Position numbers and translations under genes: made by a program. The notes under the pieces were generated by a model. It searched no databases and was not told where the DNA came from. It was given only the letters and a program-made list of their open reading frames with translations. A stretch of 64,000 nucleotides of DNA from contig DATKCF010000059.1 of assembly GCA_035513345.1 (NCBI GenBank), positions 21,892 through 85,891 of the forward strand, read 5' to 3'. This DNA comes from DATKCF01 sp035513345 (lineage in GTDB: Bacteria; Gemmatimonadota; Gemmatimonadetes; Longimicrobiales; RSA9). Position 1 is the first letter of the stretch, and the number at the start of each line of letters is the position of its first letter. Shown here piece after piece: positions 15,967-26,125 of the stretch.

Positions 15967-16590
15967 TTGATCATCCAGTCGGTCGAATTTGCGGGCGCAA
16001 TCGCGCGGCCGGGTGGGCCCCCGCCGGAGGGCGATCTGCCACAGATCGCTTTCGCGGGCCGGTCCAATGTCGGCAAGTCGAGCCTGATCAACCGGCTGCT
16101 CGGCCGGACACGCAAGGCGGTGGCTCGCGTGTCGTCGACGCCTGGCAAGACCCGGGAGATCAACTTCTTCCGGATCGGCGCTCGCCTGCCCGACGGCCGC
16201 ACCGTCGAGTTCTTTCTGGTCGACCTGCCGGGCTACGGCTACGCGAAAGTGCCACTGGCCGTGCGTGATTCCTGGAAACCGCTCGTCGAGGCGTTCCTCT
16301 CGCGGACCCCGGCGCTGCGCGGCGTGGTACAGCTCATCGACATGCGCCACGATCCGACGGCCGGCGACCGCCAGCTGCTGCAGTACATCGCCGAGCTGGG
16401 CGTTCCGGCGCTCATCGTGCTCACCAAGTCGGACAAGCTGGGCGTGACCGCGCGCACGAAGCAGGAGCAGAAGCTTGTGGCCGCGCTCGGACTGCCGCGC
16501 GACCAGGTCATCGCGTTTTCAGCGGAAACCGGCGCGGGCCGCGACGAGCTGCTTGCGAGCCTGGCCGGATTGCTGGGAGAACAGCCATGA
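15967..16590 (+). CDS. engB: EngB/YsxC/YihA ribosome-biogenesis GTPase
   Basis: GTPase needed for late large-subunit assembly. The G motifs are all visible: G1 GRSNVGKSS, G3 DLPGYGYA, G4 TKSD and G5 SAETG, with the family-typical STPGKTREINFF switch I segment. I propose the TTG at 15967 as start, 207 residues, because the conserved N-terminus (IIQSVEFAG) begins there and a G-rich tract precedes it. The frame is also open back to a TTG at 15907 through the repeat element, which would add a low-complexity FLVGGGFLVGG tail. It overlaps the next gene by four bases (ATGA). Confidence 0.93.
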   Translation: MIIQSVEFAGAIARPGGPPPEGDLPQIAFAGRSNVGKSSLINRLLGRTRKAVARVSSTPGKTREINFFRIGARLPDGRTVEFFLVDLPGYGYAKVPLAVRDSWKPLVEAFLSRTPALRGVVQLIDMRHDPTAGDRQLLQYIAELGVPALIVLTKSDKLGVTARTKQEQKLVAALGLPRDQVIAFSAETGAGRDELLASLAGLLGEQP

Positions 16591-17204
16591 ACCGGATGGT
16601 ATGGGCGATTGTCGTGGTTCCGGTCATTGCGTGCGGTGCGCCGCCGGTGCCGGGTGTGGCGGGTCCCGCCGCGGCCCAGGAGGCGGAGTCCGAATCCATG
16701 GTTCCGCCGGGTCACGGCACGCTGAGGATCGATGACACGACGCTGGAACTACGGTCTGGTCCGCTGCTGATCAAGGTGACGCCGCTCGACGAGGGCGTGA
16801 TCCGGCTGCTGGCGCCGGACAGTTACGAGCGGCTGCGCAACATGGCGGAGCCTCGCCGCGCGGCAGCGCTGGAATCGACGAACGCGCGGCCGGCCGAGTT
16901 GTTCCTCGTTACGTTCTTCAGTTACCAGGCGAACGTCGAATTCCAGCCTGAGGATCTCCAGGCGTCACACCAGGGGCGGTTGGCAAGGCCGTCGACGATC
17001 CTGCCGATAACGCCGGGCTGGGGTCGCCAGCGTCTGGACCAGCAGACGCAGCAGATCGCGGTCTACGTGTTCGAGGGACCCTTCGATTACGATCAACCGA
17101 TCCGCATCCAGTACGGCCTGGAAAGCAGCGACGGATGGGCGCGAATCATCCCGACGCTCGAACTGGAACGGACGAAGATCAGGGCGAAGACGGGCGGCGG
17201 CTGA
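16587..17204 (+). CDS. Hypothetical exported protein
   Basis: 205 residues, start codon overlapping the engB stop, so translationally coupled. The N-terminus is a signal sequence with VIAC at residues 14-17, compatible with a lipobox, followed by a Pro/Ala-rich stretch. The mature part is predicted beta-rich without known motifs; LFLVTFFSYQANVEFQPEDL and the closing YGLESSDGWARIIPTLELER are its most distinctive segments. It might be a periplasmic or outer-membrane-attached factor. No function can be assigned from sequence or from the engB linkage. Confidence 0.75.
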   Translation: MNRMVWAIVVVPVIACGAPPVPGVAGPAAAQEAESESMVPPGHGTLRIDDTTLELRSGPLLIKVTPLDEGVIRLLAPDSYERLRNMAEPRRAAALESTNARPAELFLVTFFSYQANVEFQPEDLQASHQGRLARPSTILPITPGWGRQRLDQQTQQIAVYVFEGPFDYDQPIRIQYGLESSDGWARIIPTLELERTKIRAKTGGG

Positions 17205-17265
17205 CAGTCGCCCGGGCAAACGCGGGCGGCGACCTGCATCGCTCGACCGACAGCTCCGGCACAGG

Positions 17266-18838
<1,573 letters not shown>

Positions 18839-18846
<8 letters not shown>

Positions 18847-19345
18847 GCGGCGAAGGGTGGCTGGCCGTGTCGATGCCTCGCAGGAGCTGAACGGCATGTG
18901 CGGAGAACAGGTCGAGCACATCGAGGCCATCGCGGACGCCGGCCTCGCTGCCAGGCAGGTTCACGACGAGCGCGCGGCCGCGTATTCCCGCAATGCCACG
19001 CGAAAGCCATGCGTACGGCGTCGCAGCCGCGCCTCGCATGCGAATCGCTTCAGGTATGCCCGGCACGTCGCGTTCGACGATCGCACGCGTCGCTTCGGGT
19101 GTGACATCGCGCTCCGTGAAGCCCGTGCCGCCCGTCGTGATGACGAGGTCGACGACGTCGCGGTCGCAGCAGCGGATGAGGCTGGCCGAGATCCGGTCGC
19201 CGTTGTCCGTCACGGTCTCGCGGGCGACAATGTCGTGGCCGCGCTCGCTCGCCCACGCCGCGATCGCGTCGCCACTTCGATCCTCGCGCGCACCCGCGGC
19301 CACACCGTCGGACACCGTAATGATCGCAAGACGGATGCTGGCCAA
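18839..19345 (-). CDS. mog: MogA/MoaB-type molybdopterin adenylyltransferase
   Basis: Activates molybdopterin for metal insertion during molybdenum-cofactor synthesis. Start is TTG 19345, supported by GGAGG six bases upstream; 168 residues. The pterin-binding signature TTGGTGFTERDVTPEA begins at residue 70, and the second motif NLPGSEAGVRDGL lies near 128. It starts two bases after the gcvT stop and overlaps the following regulator by eight bases, so it is part of a tight unit. No other Mo-cofactor gene lies in the window. MoaB or MogA cannot be separated by eye. Confidence 0.88.
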
Positions 19346-19347
19346 TC

Positions 19348-20454
19348 CTACCTCCGGATCGAGCCATCCGTGTAGAACGGTGGCCGCACGATTTCGGCTG
19401 GCGTCGGCCGGTCGCGGATGTCAATCTCGATGGCTGTGCCCGCCTTCGCGAGCGCGGTGGGCAGGTAAGCCAGCCCGACGCCGACCTGCAGTGTCGGACT
19501 GAGTACGCCACTCGTCACTTCGCCGACTCGCTGGCCGTCGTGAAGGACGTAGTAACCGTGTCGCGGGAACCCACGCTCGCTCAGTACGAAGCCGGCGAGC
19601 TTTGCCTTCAGTCCTGCTTCCTTCTGCTTCACGAGCGCCGCGCGCCCGATGAAGTTGCCCTTGTCGAATTTGACGACCCAGCCGAGGCCGGCCTCGAGCG
19701 GCGTACGCGACTCGTCGAGATCGTGGCCGTAGAGCGCGTAGCCGACCTCGAGGCGAAGCGAGTCGCGCGCCCCGAGACCGGCCGGAACGAGGCCGGCATC
19801 CTTTCCGATCTCGAGCAACCGGTTCCAGAGGCGGGGCGAGGCATCCGCATCGTGGTACAGCTCGAAGCCGTCCTCTCCCGTATAGCCGGTCCGGCTGATG
19901 ATCATGCGCACGCCATCGACCGTGCCCTCGTCGAAATGATAGTAGGCGATCGCGTCGAGGTCCGTATCCGTCAGCTGTGCCAGAATCGATTGCGCCTTCG
20001 GTCCCTGCAGCGCGATAAGGGCCAGGTCGTTCGAAACGTCGTTCACTTCGACGTCGTAGCTCGCAGCGTGACTCTTCACCCAGCCAAGGTCGTCAGTTCG
20101 GCGCGATGCATTCACTACCAGCATCCACCGGTCCGCGCGACGGTATACGATGCAGTCGTCCAGCGCACCGCCGTCCTCGTTGCAGATCACCGAGTACTGC
20201 GCCTGCCCGACGCTCAGCTTCGACGCATCGTTCGTCGTGACCGCCTGCACCAGCTCGAGCGCATCCTTTCCCGTGATCTCGAACTCGCCCATGTGCGATA
20301 CGTCGAACATGCCCGCCGCGGACCGGACCGCTCTGTGTTCACCGATGATGCCCGTCGGATACTGCACCGGCATGTCGTAGCCCGCGAACGGCACCATCTT
20401 CGCCCCTGCCTCCACGTGCTGCGCGTGGAGCGGCGTGTGCACGAGTTCAACCAT
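19348..20454 (-). CDS. gcvT: Glycine cleavage system aminomethyltransferase (T protein)
   Basis: Transfers the methylene group from the lipoyl-bound aminomethyl intermediate to tetrahydrofolate, releasing ammonia. 368 residues from ATG 20454. Family motifs are clear: VPFAGYDMPVQYP near the N-terminus, FDVSHMGEF, ISRTGYTGEDGFE, LGARDSLRLEVGYALYGHDL and WVVKFDKGNFIGR. Starts 12 bases after argF. The H and P proteins are not in the window. Confidence 0.95.
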   Translation of the reverse strand: MVELVHTPLHAQHVEAGAKMVPFAGYDMPVQYPTGIIGEHRAVRSAAGMFDVSHMGEFEITGKDALELVQAVTTNDASKLSVGQAQYSVICNEDGGALDDCIVYRRADRWMLVVNASRRTDDLGWVKSHAASYDVEVNDVSNDLALIALQGPKAQSILAQLTDTDLDAIAYYHFDEGTVDGVRMIISRTGYTGEDGFELYHDADASPRLWNRLLEIGKDAGLVPAGLGARDSLRLEVGYALYGHDLDESRTPLEAGLGWVVKFDKGNFIGRAALVKQKEAGLKAKLAGFVLSERGFPRHGYYVLHDGQRVGEVTSGVLSPTLQVGVGLAYLPTALAKAGTAIEIDIRDRPTPAEIVRPPFYTDGSIRR

Positions 20455-20466
20455 CAACCACCCGGG

Positions 20467-21384
20467 TCATGGGGATCGGCCGGCATCGAGCAGGCGGGCC
20501 ATCAGTGCCTTCTGCACGTGAAGTCGGTTCTCCGCCTCATCGAATACGCGCGACCGGGGACCTTCGATCACTTCGTCCGTCACTTCCTCCCCGCGGTGCG
20601 CCGGCAGACAGTGCAGGAAGATCGCCTCAGACGCCGCTGTCCCCATCAGCGCTGCGTCCACGCAGTAACCCGCGAACGCCTTCCTCCGCTCCGCCGCCTC
20701 ATCCTCCTGCCCCATCGACGCCCACACGTCCGTGTTCACTACGTCCGCGCCTTCCACCGCTTCCGCCGGATCGGTCGTCACCATGATGTTGGCCACGCCG
20801 CGCGCCCGTTCCAGAATCGTCGCATCCGGGCCGTATCCCTCCGGACACGCCAGCCGCAGCTCGAAGCCGAACCGGTACGCCGCGTTGAGCCACGAGTTCG
20901 CCAGGTTGTTGCCATCGCCGACCCACGCAACACGCCGAGGCTCGAGGTCCGCGCCCAGATTCTCCCGGATCGTCAGAACGTCCGCCATCACCTGGCACGG
21001 GTGCAACAGGTCCGTCAGACCGTTGATCACCGGAACCGACGACCACTCCGCCAGTTCCTCGACCGTCGCGTGCGCGAACGTCCGGATCATGATCACCGCC
21101 ACATATCGCGAAAGCACCCTCGCCGTGTCCCGGATCGGCTCACCACGCCCGATCTGGATGTCGCGCGACGACAGGAACAGCGCGTGCCCGCCCAGCTGGT
21201 GCGCTCCCACCTCGAACGACACCCGCGTCCGCGTCGAACTCTTCTCGAAGATCATCGCCAGCGCCTGACCCGCCAGCGGCCGCGCGCCGTACGCGCCCCG
21301 CTTCATCTGCGCGGCCACGTCCAGCACGTCATACAGACCGGCCCGATCGAAGTCCGTTATGGCGAGGAAGTCCTTGCTGGTCAT
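20467..21384 (-). CDS. argF: Ornithine carbamoyltransferase
   Basis: Makes citrulline from ornithine and carbamoyl phosphate in arginine synthesis. 305 residues. The carbamoyl-phosphate loop STRTRVSFE is at 50-58, HPCQ near 128, and the ornithine-binding FLHCLPAHRGEEV near 257. The C-terminal HVQKALMARLL helix is typical. The N-acetylornithine enzyme is an alternative in some phyla, but HCLP and length favour OTC. First gene of the argF-gcvT-mog-regulator chain; 265 bases upstream is hslU, with repeat copy B filling much of the gap. Confidence 0.93.
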   Translation of the reverse strand: MTSKDFLAITDFDRAGLYDVLDVAAQMKRGAYGARPLAGQALAMIFEKSSTRTRVSFEVGAHQLGGHALFLSSRDIQIGRGEPIRDTARVLSRYVAVIMIRTFAHATVEELAEWSSVPVINGLTDLLHPCQVMADVLTIRENLGADLEPRRVAWVGDGNNLANSWLNAAYRFGFELRLACPEGYGPDATILERARGVANIMVTTDPAEAVEGADVVNTDVWASMGQEDEAAERRKAFAGYCVDAALMGTAASEAIFLHCLPAHRGEEVTDEVIEGPRSRVFDEAENRLHVQKALMARLLDAGRSP

Positions 21385-21489
21385 GACGGGAAGCTATCTG
21401 CCGGAACGGCAGGAGGCCAGAGCGGTGGTGGTGGCCCGAGTGAAGGCGGGTCGTTCGGGGCAGGCGTAGGCGCCGCACAGCTGTTGACC

Positions 21490-21643
21490 CGTTTCTGGGG
21501 CTCGTTTCTGGCAACGTTTCTGGGGCTGGTTTCTCGGGCTGGTTTCTCGGGTCCGCGCATGGCGTGCTGGCCGGCGGCCTCAACCGGCAAGTCAGCATCA
21601 CGCGGACCCCAGAAACGCGCCCCAGAAACGAGCCCCAGAAACG
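21490..21643. repeat. GTTTCTGG-unit palindromic repeat, copy B
   Basis: A 154-base inverted array. The left half holds five units on a 12-13 base period (CGTTTCTGGGG at 21490, CGTTTCTGG at 21503, CGTTTCTGGGG at 21515, GGTTTCTCGGG at 21528 and 21541). The right half holds three inverted units exactly 13 bases apart (CCCCAGAAACG at 21607, 21620 and 21633). The inner arms GGGTCCGCG (21549-21557) and CGCGGACCC (21601-21609) are perfectly complementary around a 43-base loop. It begins six bases downstream of the hslU stop in the hslU sense. Confidence 0.9.
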
Positions 21644-21649
21644 TGCTCT

Positions 21650-23212
21650 CTACAGGATGTACTTCCTCAGATCCTCGTCCTCCAGGATCGACTGGAGTCG
21701 GTCGCGGACGGTGGCGCCGTCGATGGTGATGCGGCCGCCGGACGACTCGGGGAGATCGAAGAGGATGTCGTCGAGCAGTGTCGTCAGGACGGTGTGCAGG
21801 CGACGTGCGCCGATGTTTTCCATGCGCTGATTGACATCGGCGGCGATGCGGGCGATTTCGCGGACACCGTCGTCCTCGAAGTGGAGCTCGGCGCCTTCGG
21901 CCCCGACGATGGCCTGGTACTGGCGGAGCAGCGCGTTGCGCGGCTCGGTCAGGATGCGGACGAAGTCCTTCTCGGTGAGCGGGCTGAGTTCGACGCGGAT
22001 GGGGAACCGGCCCTGAAGTTCCGGGACGAGGTCGCTGGGTTTGGCGACGTGGAACGCGCCTGCGGCAATGAAGAGCACGTGGTCGGTGCGGATCATGCCG
22101 TACTTGGTCTGGACGGTACTGCCTTCGACGACGGGCAGGAGGTCGCGCTGTACGCCTTCGCGGCTTACGTCGGGGCCGGCGCCGCCACGCTGGCCAGCGA
22201 TCTTGTCGATCTCGTCGAGGAAAACGATGCCGGCTTCCTCGGCGCGTTCGAGCGCTTCGTTCACGACCTCGTCCATATCGACGAGCTTGTCGAGTTCGTC
22301 CTGGATGAGAACGCGGCGCGCTTCGGCGATGGTGACGGTGCGGCGTTTTTTCCGCTTGGGCAGCACGTCCTGCAGCATTTCCTGGAGATTGAAGTCCATG
22401 CCGCCGTCCATGCCCATGGGCAGCATCATGTTCTCGATGGGCGGGGACTGCGACACTTCGATGTCGACCATGCGTTCTTCGAGCTTGCCGTCGCGGAGCA
22501 GCGCGCGCAGCTTCTCGCGTGTCCGTTCCCTGCGTTCGCGGATCGCGCGAGTGTCCTCATCATCGCCATCCTCGCCGTCGCGCTCTTCCTGCCGGATCCC
22601 GCCATCGGAGCCGACGACGAACGCGCGCGGTATGTCGATCCGGTCGTCGCCTGCGTCGGCGTCGCGGTGTGGAATCGGGCCGCGCGGTTTCTGCGATTCC
22701 TGCGGCTGAGGCAGCAGCAGATCGAGCAGCCGGTCCTCGACGCGCTGCTGCGCGAGTTCCTCGACATCGGCTTCGCGCTCCTCGCGCACGAGATTGACCG
22801 CGACATCGACCAGGTCGCGGATCATCGACTCGACATCGCGGCCGATGTAGCCGACCTCCGTGAACTTCGACGCCTCGACCTTCACGAACGGCGCTCCCGC
22901 CAGACGTGCCAGGCGTCGGGCAATCTCTGTCTTCCCCACGCCCGTCGGCCCGATCATGATGATGTTGTTCGGCATGATCTCGTCGCGCAGTTCGTCGTCG
23001 ACGCGCTGGCGCCGCCAGCGGTTGCGCAGCGCGATGGCGACAGCGCGCTTGGCCGCGTCCTGACCGACAATGTATTTGTCCAGCTCCGCCACGATCTGGC
23101 GAGGCGTCAGCTCGTCGACCCATGCCGGCTCGCCCGGCATGGGCGGCGCGGGCGGGCCGGCCGGCCGCGTGGTGGTGATCGTATCGGTAGTGCCTGTAGC
23201 GTTGTTCATCAT
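21650..23212 (-). CDS. hslU: ATP-dependent protease ATPase subunit HslU (ClpY)
   Basis: AAA+ unfoldase of the HslUV protease. 520 residues, longer than the usual 440-460. Walker A is GPTGVGKT at 88-95 after an N-terminal extension of about 30 Pro/Thr-rich residues; FTEVGYIGRDVESMIRDLVD is the family signature containing the GYVG-type pore loop; Walker B is IVFLDEIDKI; the C-terminus DLRKYIL matches the HslV-activating tail. The substrate-recognition I-domain (about 150-290) is enlarged and highly charged, with EERDGEDGDDEDTRAIRERR. It overlaps hslV by four bases. Confidence 0.95.
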   Translation of the reverse strand: MMNNATGTTDTITTTRPAGPPAPPMPGEPAWVDELTPRQIVAELDKYIVGQDAAKRAVAIALRNRWRRQRVDDELRDEIMPNNIIMIGPTGVGKTEIARRLARLAGAPFVKVEASKFTEVGYIGRDVESMIRDLVDVAVNLVREEREADVEELAQQRVEDRLLDLLLPQPQESQKPRGPIPHRDADAGDDRIDIPRAFVVGSDGGIRQEERDGEDGDDEDTRAIRERRERTREKLRALLRDGKLEERMVDIEVSQSPPIENMMLPMGMDGGMDFNLQEMLQDVLPKRKKRRTVTIAEARRVLIQDELDKLVDMDEVVNEALERAEEAGIVFLDEIDKIAGQRGGAGPDVSREGVQRDLLPVVEGSTVQTKYGMIRTDHVLFIAAGAFHVAKPSDLVPELQGRFPIRVELSPLTEKDFVRILTEPRNALLRQYQAIVGAEGAELHFEDDGVREIARIAADVNQRMENIGARRLHTVLTTLLDDILFDLPESSGGRITIDGATVRDRLQSILEDEDLRKYIL

Positions 23213-23760
23213 TTCTCTTCCAGCTCGAGCACGACGATGTTGCGATTCGTGTAGATGCAGATGTCAGCGGCGATCTCGAGCGCGGTGCGCACGATCGCGG
23301 CGGCGTCCAGAGCCGAGTGCACCTTGAGCGCTCTCGCCGCCGCAAGCGCGTACGGGCCGCCGCTGCCGATGGCCATCACATCGTCATCCGGCTCGATCAC
23401 GTTGCCATCACCGCTGATGACGAAGAGGTGTTTCGGATCGGCCACGGCCAGGAGCGCGTCCAGCCGCCTCAGATAGCGGTCCGTACGCCAGTCCTTGGCC
23501 AGTTCGACGCACGCACGCGAGAGGTTGCCCGGGTATCGTTCGAGCTTTTCCTCGAATTTCTCGAACAGCGTGAACGCGTCCGCGACCGAACCGGCGAAGC
23601 CGGCCAGTATCGTCCCGTCCTTGAGCTTGCGCACCTTCTGCGCACTGGCTTTCATGACGGTGTCGCCCATGGTGACCTGGCCGTCGCCGCCGAGCGCGAC
23701 GCGGCCGCCGTGCCTTGCCGCGACAATCGTCGTGGCGTGGAACTGGAACGATTCGCTCAA
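23209..23760 (-). CDS. hslV: ATP-dependent protease peptidase subunit HslV (ClpQ)
   Basis: Proteasome-like threonine peptidase. 183 residues. A nine-residue propeptide (MSESFQFHA) precedes the mature N-terminal Thr in TTIVAARH, so Thr10 is the predicted nucleophile; GGDGQVTMGDTVMK and the GSGGPYALAAARAL stretch are family hallmarks. Translationally coupled to hslU through ATGA. Fifty bases after the xerC stop, so the trmFO-xerC-hslVU order is kept. Confidence 0.96.
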   Translation of the reverse strand: MSESFQFHATTIVAARHGGRVALGGDGQVTMGDTVMKASAQKVRKLKDGTILAGFAGSVADAFTLFEKFEEKLERYPGNLSRACVELAKDWRTDRYLRRLDALLAVADPKHLFVISGDGNVIEPDDDVMAIGSGGPYALAAARALKVHSALDAAAIVRTALEIAADICIYTNRNIVVLELEEK

Positions 23761-23810
23761 TTCTCCTCCGGTCCTCGCGGCGCATGCCGCGGTTTGTTCG
23801 GCGCGCTTGC

Positions 23811-24752
23811 CTACGCGCGCGGGTGCGCCTGGTCGTACACGCGCTTGAGCCGCTCGCGCGATGTGTGCGCGTATATCTGCGTGGTCGACAGCGATACGTG
23901 GCCGAGCAGTTCCTTGACCGCGAGCAGATCGGCGCCACCATCGAGCATGTGTGTCGCGAACGTGTGTCGCAGCGAGTGCGTCGACAGGCTCTCATCGCCG
24001 CTGGCTTCGTGCAGCAGTCTGCCGACAATCGCCTGGATGCGCCGTCGCGACAGCCGGCCTCCTCGCTTCGACACGAACAGCGCACCCCGCTCGGTTGCGG
24101 GTGCGCCGCCAACCGCTTCGGCGCGCCTGGGCTCCCAGCGGCGCAGGGCCTGAACGGCTGCCCGTCCGACCGGCACGATGCGCTCTTTTCTGCCCTTGCC
24201 CTCTACCTTGACCTGGTCACCGACGAGATCGACATCGCCGGTGTCGAGGCCGTGCAGCTCCGAAAGACGCAGACCGGCCGAGTAGAACAGCTCGACGATC
24301 GCGTGGTCGCGAACGCCCTCGAACGTATTCTCGGCGGACCGGTTCTCCGCGAGCGCGAACAGCCGGTCGGCTTGCGTTCTGGTCAGCCATGACGGCAATG
24401 TCCGCTCGAGGCGAGGCGAACGAACGCTTTTCGCGGTGTTCGCGTCGACGATCTCCTCGCGGTGCAGGTATCTGAAGAACGTCCGGGCGGCGGACATCTT
24501 GCGCGCGATCGTGCGGCGTGCGAGTCCCTTGCGGCCGAGCCGGCCGACAAACGCGCGCAACGCCATGCGGTCGACCTGATGCCACGTCCACTGCGGATCG
24601 TCGAGATGGCCGGTCAGGAACTCGCACAGCTCGGCCAGGTCACGGCGGTACGCGATCACGGTGTGCGGACTGAGCTGGCGGCCGTCCTCGATCTCGCGCA
24701 GCCACGCGCGCAGCGGAGTCTCCACGTTCTCATTGAAGGCGACATCGCTCAT
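23811..24752 (-). CDS. xerC: XerC/XerD tyrosine recombinase
   Basis: Site-specific recombinase resolving chromosome dimers at dif. 313 residues from ATG 24752, which overlaps the trmFO stop (ATGA). A SAM-like N-terminal core-binding domain (LSPHTVIAYRRDLAELCEFL) is followed by the catalytic domain with Arg in AGLRLSELHGL, Lys in GKGRKERIVP, HSLRHTFATHML, His in LLGHVSLSTTQ and the nucleophile in the adjoining IYAHTS. Linkage trmFO-xerC-hslV is typical of chromosomal xerC and argues against an integron or phage integrase. XerD is the alternative. Confidence 0.93.
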   Translation of the reverse strand: MSDVAFNENVETPLRAWLREIEDGRQLSPHTVIAYRRDLAELCEFLTGHLDDPQWTWHQVDRMALRAFVGRLGRKGLARRTIARKMSAARTFFRYLHREEIVDANTAKSVRSPRLERTLPSWLTRTQADRLFALAENRSAENTFEGVRDHAIVELFYSAGLRLSELHGLDTGDVDLVGDQVKVEGKGRKERIVPVGRAAVQALRRWEPRRAEAVGGAPATERGALFVSKRGGRLSRRRIQAIVGRLLHEASGDESLSTHSLRHTFATHMLDGGADLLAVKELLGHVSLSTTQIYAHTSRERLKRVYDQAHPRA

Positions 24753-26125
24753 GGCGACCCGCCCGGCATGGTGGCAACGGGCTCGTGATCGAAACGTTCT
24801 CCGCGGATCAGGTTCGCGTCGATCCACGCGTCGAAGTCTTCACCCGCTCGCTCGACGAGTCGCGCACGCCGCGCGCCCTTGTCACGGATCGGTTCGGCGA
24901 GCGGCTCGAGCAGACCGAAGTTCGAGTTCATCGGCTGGAACTCGGCGGGCGACGCATCGCGCAGCCAGCGATAGAGCGCACCGATCATCGTGCTGGGCGG
25001 CGGCACCGCCGGCTCGAGTCCGTTGAGAAGGCGACCCAGGTTGATGCCTGCAAGAATGCCGGACGCGGCGGATTCCGTGTAACCCTCGACGCCGGTGAGC
25101 TGCCCGGCAAAGATCACGTCGGGCCGCGCGTGCGGCGCGCCATACTCCGTCAATCGAGCCGGGAAGTTGAGGTACGTGTTGCGGTGGATCGAGCCCATGC
25201 GCAGGAACTCGGCCTGGCCGAGCCCGGGAATCATGCGGAACGTGCGCCGCTGCTCGCCCGTGCGGAGCCGTGTCTGGAACCCGACGAGGTTCCACATCTG
25301 GCCGGTCCGGTCCTCTCGCCGGAGCTGCACGACGGCGTACGGCCGCCGGCCCGTTCGCGGATCGCGCAGCCCCACGGGCTTCATGGGTCCGAAGCGCAGT
25401 GTGTCTTCGCCGCGCTCCGCCATCACCTCGATGGGCAGGCAGCCCTCGAAGTAGGGGATGTTCTCCCAGTCGTGGCCGGCGTACACATCGGCCGCGCGCA
25501 GCGCTTCGAGGAACGCGAGGTACTCATCGCGGTCGAGCGGGCAGTTGAGGTAATCATCGCCTTCGCCCTTGCCCCAGCGCGAGGCCAGGAACGCGATGCC
25601 CGTGTCGATCGAATCGTGCGAGACGATCGGCGCGATCGCGTCGTAGAACGCCAGCCCATCGTCGCCCAGCATGTGCGCGATGCGCGCTGTCAGCGCCTGC
25701 GACGTGAGCGGTCCGGTCGCGATGATGCACGGTGAGTCGGGCAGGTCGGAGACTTCGCTTCGTTCGATCGTGATGTTCGGGTGTCCTTCGATGCGCTCGC
25801 TCATTGCGCGCGCAAACGCTCGCCGGTCCACGGCGAGTGCGGTGCCCGCGGCCACGGCTGTCGCGTCCGCCGATTCGAGCAGGATCGAGCCGAGCGCGCG
25901 CATCTCGCGCTTGAGCAGACCGTGCGCGTTCGACGGGTCCGAACTCTTGAACGAGTTCGTGCAGACCAGTTCGGCGAGGTCGGCCGTACGGTGGGCCGGC
26001 GTCGTGCGGACGGGCCGCATCTCGTGCAGTGTGACGCGATTGCCCCGTTCCGCCAGCTGCCAGGCGGCTTCGCAACCGGCCAGGCCGCCGCCGACGACGA
26101 CCGCGTGTCGTACGCCAGTGTGCAC
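24749..26125 (-). CDS. trmFO: tRNA (uracil-54-C5)-methyltransferase TrmFO, folate-dependent
   Basis: Flavoprotein that makes m5U54 in the T loop using methylene-tetrahydrofolate. 458 residues from GTG 26125, which shares a base with the topA stop. The FAD dinucleotide motif is VVGGGLAGCEAAWQLAERG (residues 10-28); the family signatures LAELVCTNSFKS, YFEGCLPIEVMAERGEDTLRFGPM-type block and QLTGVEGYTESAASG are present. Downstream of topA and upstream of xerC, a widespread arrangement. Confidence 0.95.
   Translation of the reverse strand: MHTGVRHAVVVGGGLAGCEAAWQLAERGNRVTLHEMRPVRTTPAHRTADLAELVCTNSFKSSDPSNAHGLLKREMRALGSILLESADATAVAAGTALAVDRRAFARAMSERIEGHPNITIERSEVSDLPDSPCIIATGPLTSQALTARIAHMLGDDGLAFYDAIAPIVSHDSIDTGIAFLASRWGKGEGDDYLNCPLDRDEYLAFLEALRAADVYAGHDWENIPYFEGCLPIEVMAERGEDTLRFGPMKPVGLRDPRTGRRPYAVVQLRREDRTGQMWNLVGFQTRLRTGEQRRTFRMIPGLGQAEFLRMGSIHRNTYLNFPARLTEYGAPHARPDVIFAGQLTGVEGYTESAASGILAGINLGRLLNGLEPAVPPPSTMIGALYRWLRDASPAEFQPMNSNFGLLEPLAEPIRDKGARRARLVERAGEDFDAWIDANLIRGERFDHEPVATMPGGSP

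Noticed and set aside
21490..21643. CRISPR array or integron attC site at the 13-base-period repeats
   Set aside because: Units are too short and contiguous, lack unique spacers, and no cas or integrase genes adjoin; xerC nearby is a housekeeping recombinase in its usual context.
19540..21729. A 729-codon plus-strand open frame across gcvT, argF and repeat copy B
   Set aside because: Antisense to two well-conserved enzymes, low-complexity composition and no ribosome site.
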